Below, in pieces: positions 1-6,855 of a stretch of DNA of 8,391 nt. The DNA is from Bacteroidia bacterium (GTDB lineage Bacteria > Bacteroidota > Bacteroidia > AKYH767-A > OLB10): contig JANWID010000269.1 of assembly GCA_025450095.1 (NCBI GenBank), positions 1 to 8,391 of the forward strand, in the 5' to 3' direction. A program made the translations under genes and the position numbers. The notes under the pieces were generated by a model, which searched no databases, was not told the origin of the DNA, and saw only the letters and a program-made list of their open reading frames with translations. Position 1 is the first letter of the stretch, and each line of letters starts with the position of its first letter.

Positions 1-1677
1 GATGGTACGGGTTCCTCCGGGGTAATGCTTATGGAAACAAACAATGTGTCGTCATCCAATTACGATATTCTGGAAAACTATGTCGAAATCCGCAACGGTA
101 GCTCGGCCATTAGCGGATCAAGCCTGAAGGAAGCAGCAATAGACCATAACATTATTCGACTGTTGGGTTCCCCATCTTACATGCTGAATGGCATAATGCT
201 GGAGAATGGCGAAAGTACGAGGATTACTTGTAATACGATTACCGGTGATGATGTAAGCGACACTCTGAAAACAGGAATTTTAGTAAGTATTTCCACAGAA
301 ACTCAGGTTTCATGCAACGAAACAGATAGTACCGGGTTTGGATTCTTTTTTGGTGGAATTAGCCCGGAAACTTCTTTCACAGGAAATAAGATAACAAATC
401 ATTTTGAGGGACTGCGTTTGAATAACGTAGCAGTGATTGACACTCAACCCCACGCTGGGAACCTATGGATTGGCAGCTATAGTAATTACGGTGCTGTAAA
501 TATGAATTGTGTTCCATCGTCAAATCTTTTAGAATCATTATTTGAAGTTAATTCCACTCCTGATCCGGATCTGTTACCCTCAACTCCTACATCAACTCCA
601 AATAACGTCGGTTGGTTTGATCCTTTGTTAAGTGGTACAGCCTTTGACTGCATCACCTATTCAGTTTGTGGCTCTCCCTCCTTGATGGCGGGTGATGGAG
701 GAAGCGAAAATTTAATGATGCTCATTGCCAATGATAGTACTCTGACTTCTGATTTCATACCCGAATCAAAAGTAATGGCCAGACAGTATTTATATAAGGA
801 ATTGCAACAGGATATTTCACTGGTTTCGAGCAATGCGGCCTTTGAAGAGTTTGTAACGGCCCAAGAGCTTGAGACGACAGGTTATTTATACGAGGTCAAA
901 AAAACATTACAGGAAGCCTACTTTTTTAACAGCGCAGTGAAAGATTCATTACTCAGTAGCTATGACTTCATTAAACAATTCACCGATAGCATTTTTGTAT
1001 TGGATAGCCTGGAAGCGCTGAGCCCGGGAGCTTATACTGAACAACGTAAGAATTTTATGCAGGAAATATTTTTTAAAAGGTCTTCTATTGCAGGTCTCTT
1101 GAATCAGCATCAGAATTACCGATACGGTAAAATAAGCGTTGCATTGCAACAGAACACGCTTGTACAGCCTGAAGAAATTCCGGAGTTGAATGAAAAAATA
1201 ATCAACGAAATGGAGGTGGCTTTAAAAAATAGCGGAACGGCTGCCATCATCGGCAATCAGAGCTTGATTTTGTCAGTTGCAGTGCAATGTCCTTACATAG
1301 GTGGTACGGCTGTTTATCGTGCGCGTGCATTGACTTCATTGTTTGGTTGTACAATTGCTTATGATGACCAGTCGGAATGTGCTCAACAAGGCATATATAG
1401 AAATGTGAGTACGACGACAAATACTTTTCAAAAATTCAGATTGATCCCCAATCCTGCAAATGAAAGTGTTGAAGTATCGATAACAGGATATAAAACCGGC
1501 ACCTGCAACCTGACCATTTCAAACAGCATGAATCAGGTGATGCAATCCTGTGCATTCAATTGTTCTAGTAAAATATTCCGGATGAATACCTCAAAGCTGT
1601 CGCAGGGAATTTATAAGGTAAGCTTTGTAATAGATGGCAAGCATATAGGAACAGAAAAGCTGATTATTGTAAGATGA
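1..1677 (+). CDS. A1: parallel beta-helix protein with T9SS sorting domain (5' partial)
   Basis: The reading frame is open to the first base, and the eight codons before the first ATG (base 25) already align with paralogue A2 (DGTGSSGV against DGSSSVGV). The true start and any signal peptide therefore lie outside the window, and 558 residues are visible. Counting from the ATG at 25, residues 1-150 show short repeats of the kind 'NxI...GI.L.N', typical of right-handed parallel beta-helices, including CNTITGDD followed by SDTLKTGI. A helix-rich middle follows (about 225-410), then the motif CPYIGGTAVYRARAL near 422-436. The tail (about 471-550) starts FRLIPNPAN and ends KLIIVR, as in T9SS type A sorting domains, so the protein is probably exported and anchored or released at the cell surface. 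The stop overlaps the start of B1 by four bases. Ligand or enzymatic activity is unknown. The fold and sorting tail are inferred from pattern recognition. Confidence 0.85.
   Translation, partial: DGTGSSGVMLMETNNVSSSNYDILENYVEIRNGSSAISGSSLKEAAIDHNIIRLLGSPSYMLNGIMLENGESTRITCNTITGDDVSDTLKTGILVSISTETQVSCNETDSTGFGFFFGGISPETSFTGNKITNHFEGLRLNNVAVIDTQPHAGNLWIGSYSNYGAVNMNCVPSSNLLESLFEVNSTPDPDLLPSTPTSTPNNVGWFDPLLSGTAFDCITYSVCGSPSLMAGDGGSENLMMLIANDSTLTSDFIPESKVMARQYLYKELQQDISLVSSNAAFEEFVTAQELETTGYLYEVKKTLQEAYFFNSAVKDSLLSSYDFIKQFTDSIFVLDSLEALSPGAYTEQRKNFMQEIFFKRSSIAGLLNQHQNYRYGKISVALQQNTLVQPEEIPELNEKIINEMEVALKNSGTAAIIGNQSLILSVAVQCPYIGGTAVYRARALTSLFGCTIAYDDQSECAQQGIYRNVSTTTNTFQKFRLIPNPANESVEVSITGYKTGTCNLTISNSMNQVMQSCAFNCSSKIFRMNTSKLSQGIYKVSFVIDGKHIGTEKLIIVR
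1674..1677 (+). promoter_or_regulatory. ATGA stop/start overlap coupling A1 to B1
   Basis: The TGA stop of A1 (1675-1677) shares bases with the ATG start of B1 (1674-1676). Such overlaps usually allow a terminating ribosome to restart on the next gene, which keeps the two products in a fixed ratio. The same arrangement recurs between A2 and B2, which supports both start choices. Confidence 0.75.
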
Positions 1678-3167
1678 ACAAGCTGTTACTGTTAGGATTA
1701 ATTGTGTTCATTCCCTTTCAATTGCTGTCACAAGGAATGAACAATACCTGGTTGCTTGGGAACGATCCAGGATGGATAAATTTCGGTAGGATCGTCTTTG
1801 ATTCATCATCTTATCAGCTGACTACCGAAACACGAAAAATGTCCTTCAAAGGAACTCAGGCCACCATCAGCGATAACCAGGGCAACTTCTTAATGAGCAG
1901 TAACGGTGTTTGGATTGCCAATGCCAATAATGATACTATGTTGAATGGGGCGGGATTGAATCCTGGATATTATGTACAAAACTGGCCTGACGGATTAGTA
2001 ATAACTAATGGAAATATTATTGTTCCTTATCCAGGTGATACAACTAAGTTTGTATTATTTCATCAAACTCGTAATAGTCCAAATCATCCTTCAGAACTGC
2101 TATATTACTCGATAATAGATAAGACTTTAGATAATAATCTAGGAGGAGTAATATCAAAAAATGATACAGTGCTGCAAGATACAATTAATTGGGGCTTAAC
2201 AGCATGCAGACACGCAAATGGCCGTGATTGGTGGGTAGTAGTCATGCATGATAGTAGCGATATTGTTCATAAAATATTATTTACTTCGAATGGAATTGAA
2301 AGCGTAACATCTCAATCATTAGGTTATTTACCTTTTCCATGGAGTCATGTTGTTCAGCTTACATTTTCACCGGACGGAAGCAAGCTTATCTCTACTACTT
2401 ATAATCCGAATGTTAATGACTTAAAAAATTATTTGCTCATTTTTGATTTCGATCGTTGTTCAGGGTTTTTTTTCAACACACAAATTATCCAATTAACTGA
2501 TAGTGCTTATTTGTGGGGACTTGCTTTTTCACCCTCTGGAAACATCATTTATTCTTGTAGCAGCGAATACCTATTTCAAATCAACACCAATACACTTTCA
2601 GTAGATACAGTTGCCACATATGATGGGTTTATGTCCGGATTTCCGCCAAATTGTTGCGCCACTACTTTCTGGAATATGTATTTAGCAGCCAATGGAAAAA
2701 TTTATATTACTTCCGGTAGTGGTGTTCAGCATATACACGAAATGAATTATCCAGATAGTGCCGGTGTTGCTTGTGATGTGCAACAGCATACGATTACTTT
2801 AGGTAATTATTTTCATTTACGCGCCGTTCCCAACCATCCCAACTATTACTTAGGCGCTTTAACCGGTAGCCCATGCGATACGTTAACAAGTGTTCATGAA
2901 ATGGCGGAACACGATTTTAAGTTTTCGGTTTCGCCTAATCCCAATAACGGCAGTTTCAGAATCATGTATCTGCTGCCGCAAAATAAAAAAGGAAAATTGG
3001 AGGTATTTGATGTAAATGGCAGGTGGGTATATGAAATGAACCTGCCGCAATGGAGCACGTTACAATATATTTTGTTACCCGAGTCAGTTGCTGATGGAAT
3101 TTACAATTGTGTTATTTCTTCCAATGGCTGGAGGGTGATTAAAAAGCTAGTGGTGATAAGGGAATGA
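1674..3167 (+). CDS. B1: secreted beta-propeller-like protein with T9SS sorting domain
   Basis: This 497-residue protein starts at an ATG embedded in the ATGA overlap with A1. Residues 1-19 form a clear Sec signal peptide (MNKLLLLGLIVFIPFQLLS, cleavage expected before Q20). The mature part has blade-like motifs such as FSPDG (231-235) and FSPSG followed by IIYSCSS (from 285), resembling WD40 or lactonase-type propeller repeats. Other marked motifs are HANGRDWW (from 180), a Cys-Cys pair opening CCATTFW (327-333) and PNHPNYYLG (386-394). The last 83 residues (415-497, FKFSVSPNPN to VVIRE) form a T9SS type A sorting domain. Paralogue B2 lies about 3.4 kb downstream and shares all these motifs. 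No catalytic residues are recognised, so a binding or structural role at the surface is as likely as an enzyme. The propeller fold is an inference; export and sorting are well supported. Confidence 0.88.
   Translation: MNKLLLLGLIVFIPFQLLSQGMNNTWLLGNDPGWINFGRIVFDSSSYQLTTETRKMSFKGTQATISDNQGNFLMSSNGVWIANANNDTMLNGAGLNPGYYVQNWPDGLVITNGNIIVPYPGDTTKFVLFHQTRNSPNHPSELLYYSIIDKTLDNNLGGVISKNDTVLQDTINWGLTACRHANGRDWWVVVMHDSSDIVHKILFTSNGIESVTSQSLGYLPFPWSHVVQLTFSPDGSKLISTTYNPNVNDLKNYLLIFDFDRCSGFFFNTQIIQLTDSAYLWGLAFSPSGNIIYSCSSEYLFQINTNTLSVDTVATYDGFMSGFPPNCCATTFWNMYLAANGKIYITSGSGVQHIHEMNYPDSAGVACDVQQHTITLGNYFHLRAVPNHPNYYLGALTGSPCDTLTSVHEMAEHDFKFSVSPNPNNGSFRIMYLLPQNKKGKLEVFDVNGRWVYEMNLPQWSTLQYILLPESVADGIYNCVISSNGWRVIKKLVVIRE
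3027..3167 (+). repeat. Near-identical B-gene 3' end, copy 1
   Basis: These last 47 codons of B1 match 6389-6529 of B2 at about 128 of 141 bases by hand count (about 91%). They encode the second half of the T9SS tail, including the shared stretch VYEMNLPQWSTLQYI. Many synonymous positions are identical, unlike upstream parts of the two genes. Confidence 0.85.
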
Positions 3168-3179
3168 AAGGGATATGGA

Positions 3180-5057
3180 GTGAATATGACCCGCATGGAA
3201 ACCGGAGTGCTATCCAGATTTTGTACAGATTTACTTGTAAGTCATGTAACTTACTGCATCATTGAAGCGACTCGTTATGGCATCAACTGGATGTTTAATA
3301 TTGGTTCATCAGATATGCTCGCTTTAGGTAACCAGATTTACATGGACGGATCAAGTTCTGTTGGAGTATTGCTTAAAGAGAATAACAATGCCGCAACATC
3401 AAATTATTTTGTTGAAGAAAATTTTATCAATGTAGAAGATGGAATTTCCGCGATAAACGGTACAACAATTTACGGCAGCTCCATTTCAAACAATATCATT
3501 CATCTGATGGGTACACCAACACTGGATATGACCGGAATAGACCTTGAAGATAGTGACAGCACTTTTATCAACTGCAACACCATAACTGGAGATGATGAAT
3601 CAGATACTTTGAAAACAGGTATTTCGGTTAGCATTTCCAGCCGGACTCAGGTGGGATGTAATTCCACCGACAGCACGGGTTACGGTTTCTTTTTCGGAGG
3701 TATTTGTAGTGAATCGGAATTTAAGGGGAATAGCATGAATGATCATTACACGGGGTTGTTTCTGAATAAATTTGCAGTGATCGATCAGCAACCTGCCGGC
3801 GGTTCATCTCCATATCACGGAAATACATGGCTGGATACACTGCATTATACAAGCGGTTTTGGTGCGGTGAGCTTGAATGCAGATTCATTGTCAACTTTAC
3901 AATTATCATTGTTCACAACCAAACTATCGATCCCGGCAAACAATCCGAAAATACCGATAAATGATACATTAGCACCATTTTATGTGAATGATCAGGGGTG
4001 GTTTTTAGTACAAAATAGTGGAAGCACTTTTGAATGTCTAGATGCTGAATTCTGTGGTTCATCGACGCTAACAGGTGGAGGTGATGAACTCAGAATGATG
4101 ATTGCACAGGAAAATGAATTGACCAGTGAGTTTATTGAGGAATCAAAAATTATTGCAGGGCAGCAATTATTTGCTGAATTGCATCAGGATACTAACTTAC
4201 TTTCTCAAAATTCATTATATGCTGATTATTATTCGGAAAAATTGACACTATCCACAGGCAAATTAAATTCGGTTAAACTGGATTTGGGTAATTTATTTTC
4301 ATTTACAGATTCCATCAGAAACATTCTGCTATCATTAAATTCTGAAATTGAAATTTTAACAGATAGTATTTTAGTTCTTGATAGTATTGATATTGCAATA
4401 ACCATATTAAATTATAATTCCTTAAGGGAATCGCTAATGAATCAGGTATATATATTACAGCAAGCAAAACTTGGATATCATTCAGCAGAAGCTATATCGG
4501 ATTCACTTATGGAGATTTCCGCGCTATCTCTAAATGAAAGCATCTCATCTATAAATTTACCGGATGAGAATGAAAAAGTAATAAACGAAATATATTTGGT
4601 AGGAGGTTTTAATTCTAATTATTTACTCTCTTATTTAATAGAACTCACGAATATCGCAAATCAATGCCCTTATGTGGGAGGGCCGGCAGTATATCGTGCT
4701 CGAACAATTCTATCAAGTATTACTGACAATATTTCATATAATGATATTGAAATTTGTATTTCGAATGGAATTTACCGTCATAGACAATCTGATTCTAATG
4801 ATGCGTTTAAATGGATCCGTATAATGCCCAATCCTGCAAATCAAAAAGTTTTAATAGAATTAAATGGTGAATTCAAAGGCTTGTGCGAAATACAACTGTT
4901 GGATGCAGCAGGACGACAATTGAACTCATCAAAATTTGAATGCAGTAGTAAGTCATATAGTTTGAATGTTTCTGCATTACCGGTTGGTGTTTATCAAATA
5001 ACTGTATCAGTAAATGATGATAAATTGTTTAACACAAAATTGGTGATATCCAGATGA
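3180..5057 (+). CDS. A2: parallel beta-helix protein with T9SS domain, apparently 5' truncated
   Basis: This is a paralogue of A1, about 625 residues from a GTG at 3180; ATGs at 3186 and 3195 are alternative starts. The frame cannot extend further because the B1 stop (3165-3167) lies in the same frame just upstream. No start gives a signal peptide: the protein enters beta-helix sequence by about residue 33, and residue 56 aligns with the visible beginning of A1. Conserved landmarks are CNTITGDD then SDTLKTGI, the helical middle (about 300-480), CPYVGGPAVYRAR from 496, and a T9SS type A tail from 545 (WIRIMPNPAN to LVISR). A sorting tail without a Sec signal should not be exportable, so this may be a decaying duplicate, or its start may be disrupted. 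GC falls from about 44% (3601-3900) to about 28% (4201-4500). The long open frame argues against old decay. Function is unknown. Confidence 0.75.
   Translation: MNMTRMETGVLSRFCTDLLVSHVTYCIIEATRYGINWMFNIGSSDMLALGNQIYMDGSSSVGVLLKENNNAATSNYFVEENFINVEDGISAINGTTIYGSSISNNIIHLMGTPTLDMTGIDLEDSDSTFINCNTITGDDESDTLKTGISVSISSRTQVGCNSTDSTGYGFFFGGICSESEFKGNSMNDHYTGLFLNKFAVIDQQPAGGSSPYHGNTWLDTLHYTSGFGAVSLNADSLSTLQLSLFTTKLSIPANNPKIPINDTLAPFYVNDQGWFLVQNSGSTFECLDAEFCGSSTLTGGGDELRMMIAQENELTSEFIEESKIIAGQQLFAELHQDTNLLSQNSLYADYYSEKLTLSTGKLNSVKLDLGNLFSFTDSIRNILLSLNSEIEILTDSILVLDSIDIAITILNYNSLRESLMNQVYILQQAKLGYHSAEAISDSLMEISALSLNESISSINLPDENEKVINEIYLVGGFNSNYLLSYLIELTNIANQCPYVGGPAVYRARTILSSITDNISYNDIEICISNGIYRHRQSDSNDAFKWIRIMPNPANQKVLIELNGEFKGLCEIQLLDAAGRQLNSSKFECSSKSYSLNVSALPVGVYQITVSVNDDKLFNTKLVISR
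5054..5057 (+). promoter_or_regulatory. ATGA stop/start overlap coupling A2 to B2
   Basis: The A2 stop TGA (5055-5057) overlaps the B2 start ATG (5054-5056), exactly as at the A1/B1 boundary. The overlap has been kept in both copies of the cassette, consistent with translational coupling of the beta-helix and propeller-like partners. Confidence 0.75.
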
Positions 5058-6529
5058 GATTTATGTTACTAGTTTTATTTGGATCTGAATTTGTTTCTGG
5101 ACAAGGATTTAACCATCAATGGCTATTAGGCAACTTTTTTTTCTTTCAAGATCCCAAAGGTCGGATGCTTGTTGATTCAAATGCATATTTATTAATTGGA
5201 GAGAATCGAAAAATGCCATTTTTAGGTACTCAGGCAAACATTTCCGACAGCAATGGGAACCTGCTGATGAGTAGTAATGGTATTTGGATAGCTGATGCAA
5301 CTGGAGATACAATGACTAATGGAGATATGTTAGCTCCAAGTTATTTAACAAATACTTGGCCTCACGGAATTCCTTTGGTTCATGGAAGTGTATTCTTGAA
5401 TTTTCCCGGTGACACTACAAAAATGATTTTGTTTCACAAATCTAAGTGGGGACAGTTTTCGATTTCACCGACTGCGCTTTATGAATCTGTCGTTGACTTA
5501 ATCCAGGATTCTGTTATTTCGAAAAATGATACAATATTATCAGATACTCTAAGTTGGGGAGTAGGAGCTTGCAAGCATGCCAATGGACAAGACTGGTGGG
5601 TAATAGTTGTGAGGGATGGTAATCCTCAGGCTTATACTATAAAAATTACATCAACTGGAATTGATACGGTTTTCATTCAGTCTTTATCATATCAGGCAAA
5701 TACATTCGGAAATGTTTCACCAATAGTGTTTTCAAAGGACGGAACTAAAATGGTTTATTGTACTCCACTTAATCAAGGTAATAATGGGACAGTTTTAGTC
5801 TACGACTTTAATCGTTGTTCAGGAGTCTTTTCAGGAATGACTTCATATCCTGTTTCTCAGACCGAATATCTGTTCGGGCTCTCATTTTCTCCATCCGGCA
5901 GGTACGTTTATACTTGTTCCTCCAATTACATTTTTCAGATTGATACAGATTCACAAACAGTTGATACGGTGGCTTCATATGATGGCTTTATTTCACCTCC
6001 CGGTTCAACCTGTTGTGCTACCACCTTCTGGGGCATGTACCTGGCTGCAAATGGGAAAATTTATATTACAAGTGGCAGCAGTGTACAGCATTTGCACGAG
6101 ATGAATTTTCCGGATAGCGCAGGGATTGCTTGCGATGTTCAGCAACATGCTATTGACCTTGTCGATTATCTTCATTTACGTTCAGTTCCCAATCACCCAA
6201 ACTATTACCTGGGCTGCGATACTACCCTGGGTTGCGCTTGTCTTACAACAGGCATTGAAGAGTTCGAAGCACATGATTTTAAATTCAGCATATCTCCGAA
6301 TCCAACATCAAATAATTTTAGTATTGCGTACCTGCTTCCTCAAAACCTAAAAGGCAAATTTGAATTGTTAGACATAAACGGCAGTCGGGTATATGAAATG
6401 AACCTGCCGCAATGGAGCACCTTGCAATATATTTCATTACCAGAGTCAGTTGCTGATGGTATTTACAATTGTGTGATTTCTTCCGATGGCTGGAGGGTAA
6501 GTAAAAAGCTTGCGGTGATAAGGGATTGA
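5054..6529 (+). CDS. B2: secreted beta-propeller-like protein with T9SS sorting domain
   Basis: This 491-residue paralogue of B1 starts at the ATG shared with the A2 stop (ATGA). A TAA at 5030-5032 closes the frame upstream, so no longer conventional start exists. The signal peptide is short and weak-looking: MRFMLLVLFGSEFVSG, then QGFNHQWLLG, which matches the mature start of B1. Diagnostic motifs match B1: HANGQDWW from 175, FSPSG from 278, CCATTFWGMYLAANGKIYI in the later part, and PNHPNYYLG (379-387). Residues 409-491 (FKFSISPNPT to AVIRD) form a T9SS type A sorting domain whose last 46 codons are nearly identical in DNA to B1. The likely location is the outer surface or outside the cell. 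Propeller blades are inferred from the repeated FSxxG motifs, and no active site is recognised. It probably shares a transcript with A2. Confidence 0.87.
   Translation: MRFMLLVLFGSEFVSGQGFNHQWLLGNFFFFQDPKGRMLVDSNAYLLIGENRKMPFLGTQANISDSNGNLLMSSNGIWIADATGDTMTNGDMLAPSYLTNTWPHGIPLVHGSVFLNFPGDTTKMILFHKSKWGQFSISPTALYESVVDLIQDSVISKNDTILSDTLSWGVGACKHANGQDWWVIVVRDGNPQAYTIKITSTGIDTVFIQSLSYQANTFGNVSPIVFSKDGTKMVYCTPLNQGNNGTVLVYDFNRCSGVFSGMTSYPVSQTEYLFGLSFSPSGRYVYTCSSNYIFQIDTDSQTVDTVASYDGFISPPGSTCCATTFWGMYLAANGKIYITSGSSVQHLHEMNFPDSAGIACDVQQHAIDLVDYLHLRSVPNHPNYYLGCDTTLGCACLTTGIEEFEAHDFKFSISPNPTSNNFSIAYLLPQNLKGKFELLDINGSRVYEMNLPQWSTLQYISLPESVADGIYNCVISSDGWRVSKKLAVIRD
6389..6529 (+). repeat. Near-identical B-gene 3' end, copy 2
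   Basis: This is the partner of 3027-3167. The high identity begins near the codons for VYEMNLPQW and continues to the stop; beyond it the flanking sequences diverge. Confidence 0.85.
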
Positions 6530-6855
6530 TATGGGTATTGATGTTTATTACCAGTATTCCAAATTGTAGGAACTGCGAAGTTAATTCACTGCCACCTGAG
6601 TCCCGAAAGTAACGTCGGGATACAACTCGGGGCTAAAAATTTGTGGATCCCTGCTTGGTGGCATGTAAGTGAGTTCCCCGGAAGGATTAAATAAAATCTC
6701 GTAAGTTTTCTCCAGGTTTTCAACTTCATTGCCGTTCCCTCAACATTTCCACACGTTCCCTAATTTTCAAACTTTTTTTGAATAGTAATTATACTACAAG
6801 TGTCAATATCCCGGTTAAATTCCTTATTTTTATATTTTACTGATAAGAAAATCGC
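6530..6855. other. Intergenic region between B2 and C1
   Basis: This 326-base gap separates the A-B cassettes from the C pair. It contains the apparent minus-strand gene relic (6581-6739) and an AT-rich leader before C1. A six-base inverted repeat (TCCCGA 6601-6606, TCGGGA 6615-6620) has no T-run after it and falls inside the relic, so it is not called a terminator. TATATTTT at 6831-6838 resembles the Bacteroidota -7 consensus TAnnTTTG with one mismatch, 17 bases before the C1 start, but no matching -33 TTTG lies at the right spacing. No RNA gene, origin or attachment site was seen. Confidence 0.6.
6581..6739 (-). pseudogene. Relic of the C-terminal end of a minus-strand gene
   Basis: On the minus strand an open stretch of 52 codons ends at TAA (plus 6583-6581). 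Its translation reads like real protein: NEVENLEKTYEILFNPSGEL, then TYMPPSRDPQIFSPELYPDV, then TFGTQVAVN. A TGA (plus 6742-6740) closes the frame just upstream and no start codon lies near the beginning, so it cannot be a complete gene. In the neighbouring minus-strand frame, upstream bases read KIRERVEMLRERQ before a stop. A single frameshift near plus 6727-6740 would therefore join two protein-like pieces. I do not recognise the family. It is opposite in strand to every other gene here and unrelated to them. It could instead be chance open sequence, since it is only 159 bases long. Confidence 0.4.

Larger units (their letters stand above)
1..3167 (+). repeat. Tandem cassette copy 1 (A1-B1)
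   Basis: This is the first copy of a duplicated two-gene unit, cut by the window edge. It aligns at protein level with 3345-6529 in the same gene order, strand and overlap. The copies differ at many synonymous sites over most of their length, so the duplication is not recent overall, apart from the near-identical ends of the B genes. Confidence 0.8.
3345..6529 (+). repeat. Tandem cassette copy 2 (A2-B2)
   Basis: This is the second copy of the unit. Base 3345 (residue 56 of A2) aligns with the first visible base of copy 1, so the real left edge of homology may lie a little further upstream. The unit ends at the B2 stop, after which the sequence is unrelated to either gene family. Direct contact of B1's end with A2's truncated front marks the duplication junction at about 3168-3300. 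Confidence 0.78.

Noticed and set aside
949..1149. Minus-strand open frame opposite A1
   Set aside because: It lies entirely inside the well-supported A1 frame, has no protein-like motifs and is a shadow.
3600..3909. Two overlapping minus-strand open frames opposite A2
   Set aside because: They lie opposite the conserved beta-helix segment of A2, whose paralogue supports the plus-strand reading. They have no recognisable features.
5109..5312. Minus-strand open frame opposite B2
   Set aside because: It is contained within the conserved N-terminal part of B2 and has no independent support.
6126..6350. Plus-strand 74-codon frame inside B2
   Set aside because: It lies in a different frame across the conserved PNHPNYYLG and sorting-domain region, which the B1 comparison supports as B2 coding sequence.
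1..6529. Array as a transposon or phage-borne element
   Set aside because: There is no transposase, integrase, terminal inverted repeat or target-site duplication in the window. The repeated structure is explained by gene duplication.
6601..6620. Inverted repeat TCCCGA ... TCGGGA as a possible terminator after B2
   Set aside because: The stem is only six bases, the loop is eight bases, and no T-run follows on either side. It lies within the minus-strand coding-like relic, where it is probably a coincidence of codons.
6831..6838. TATATTTT as a promoter -7 element for C1
   Set aside because: It has one mismatch to TAnnTTTG and no TTTG at the expected spacing upstream. Such strings are frequent in AT-rich DNA, so it is mentioned only in the intergenic entry.
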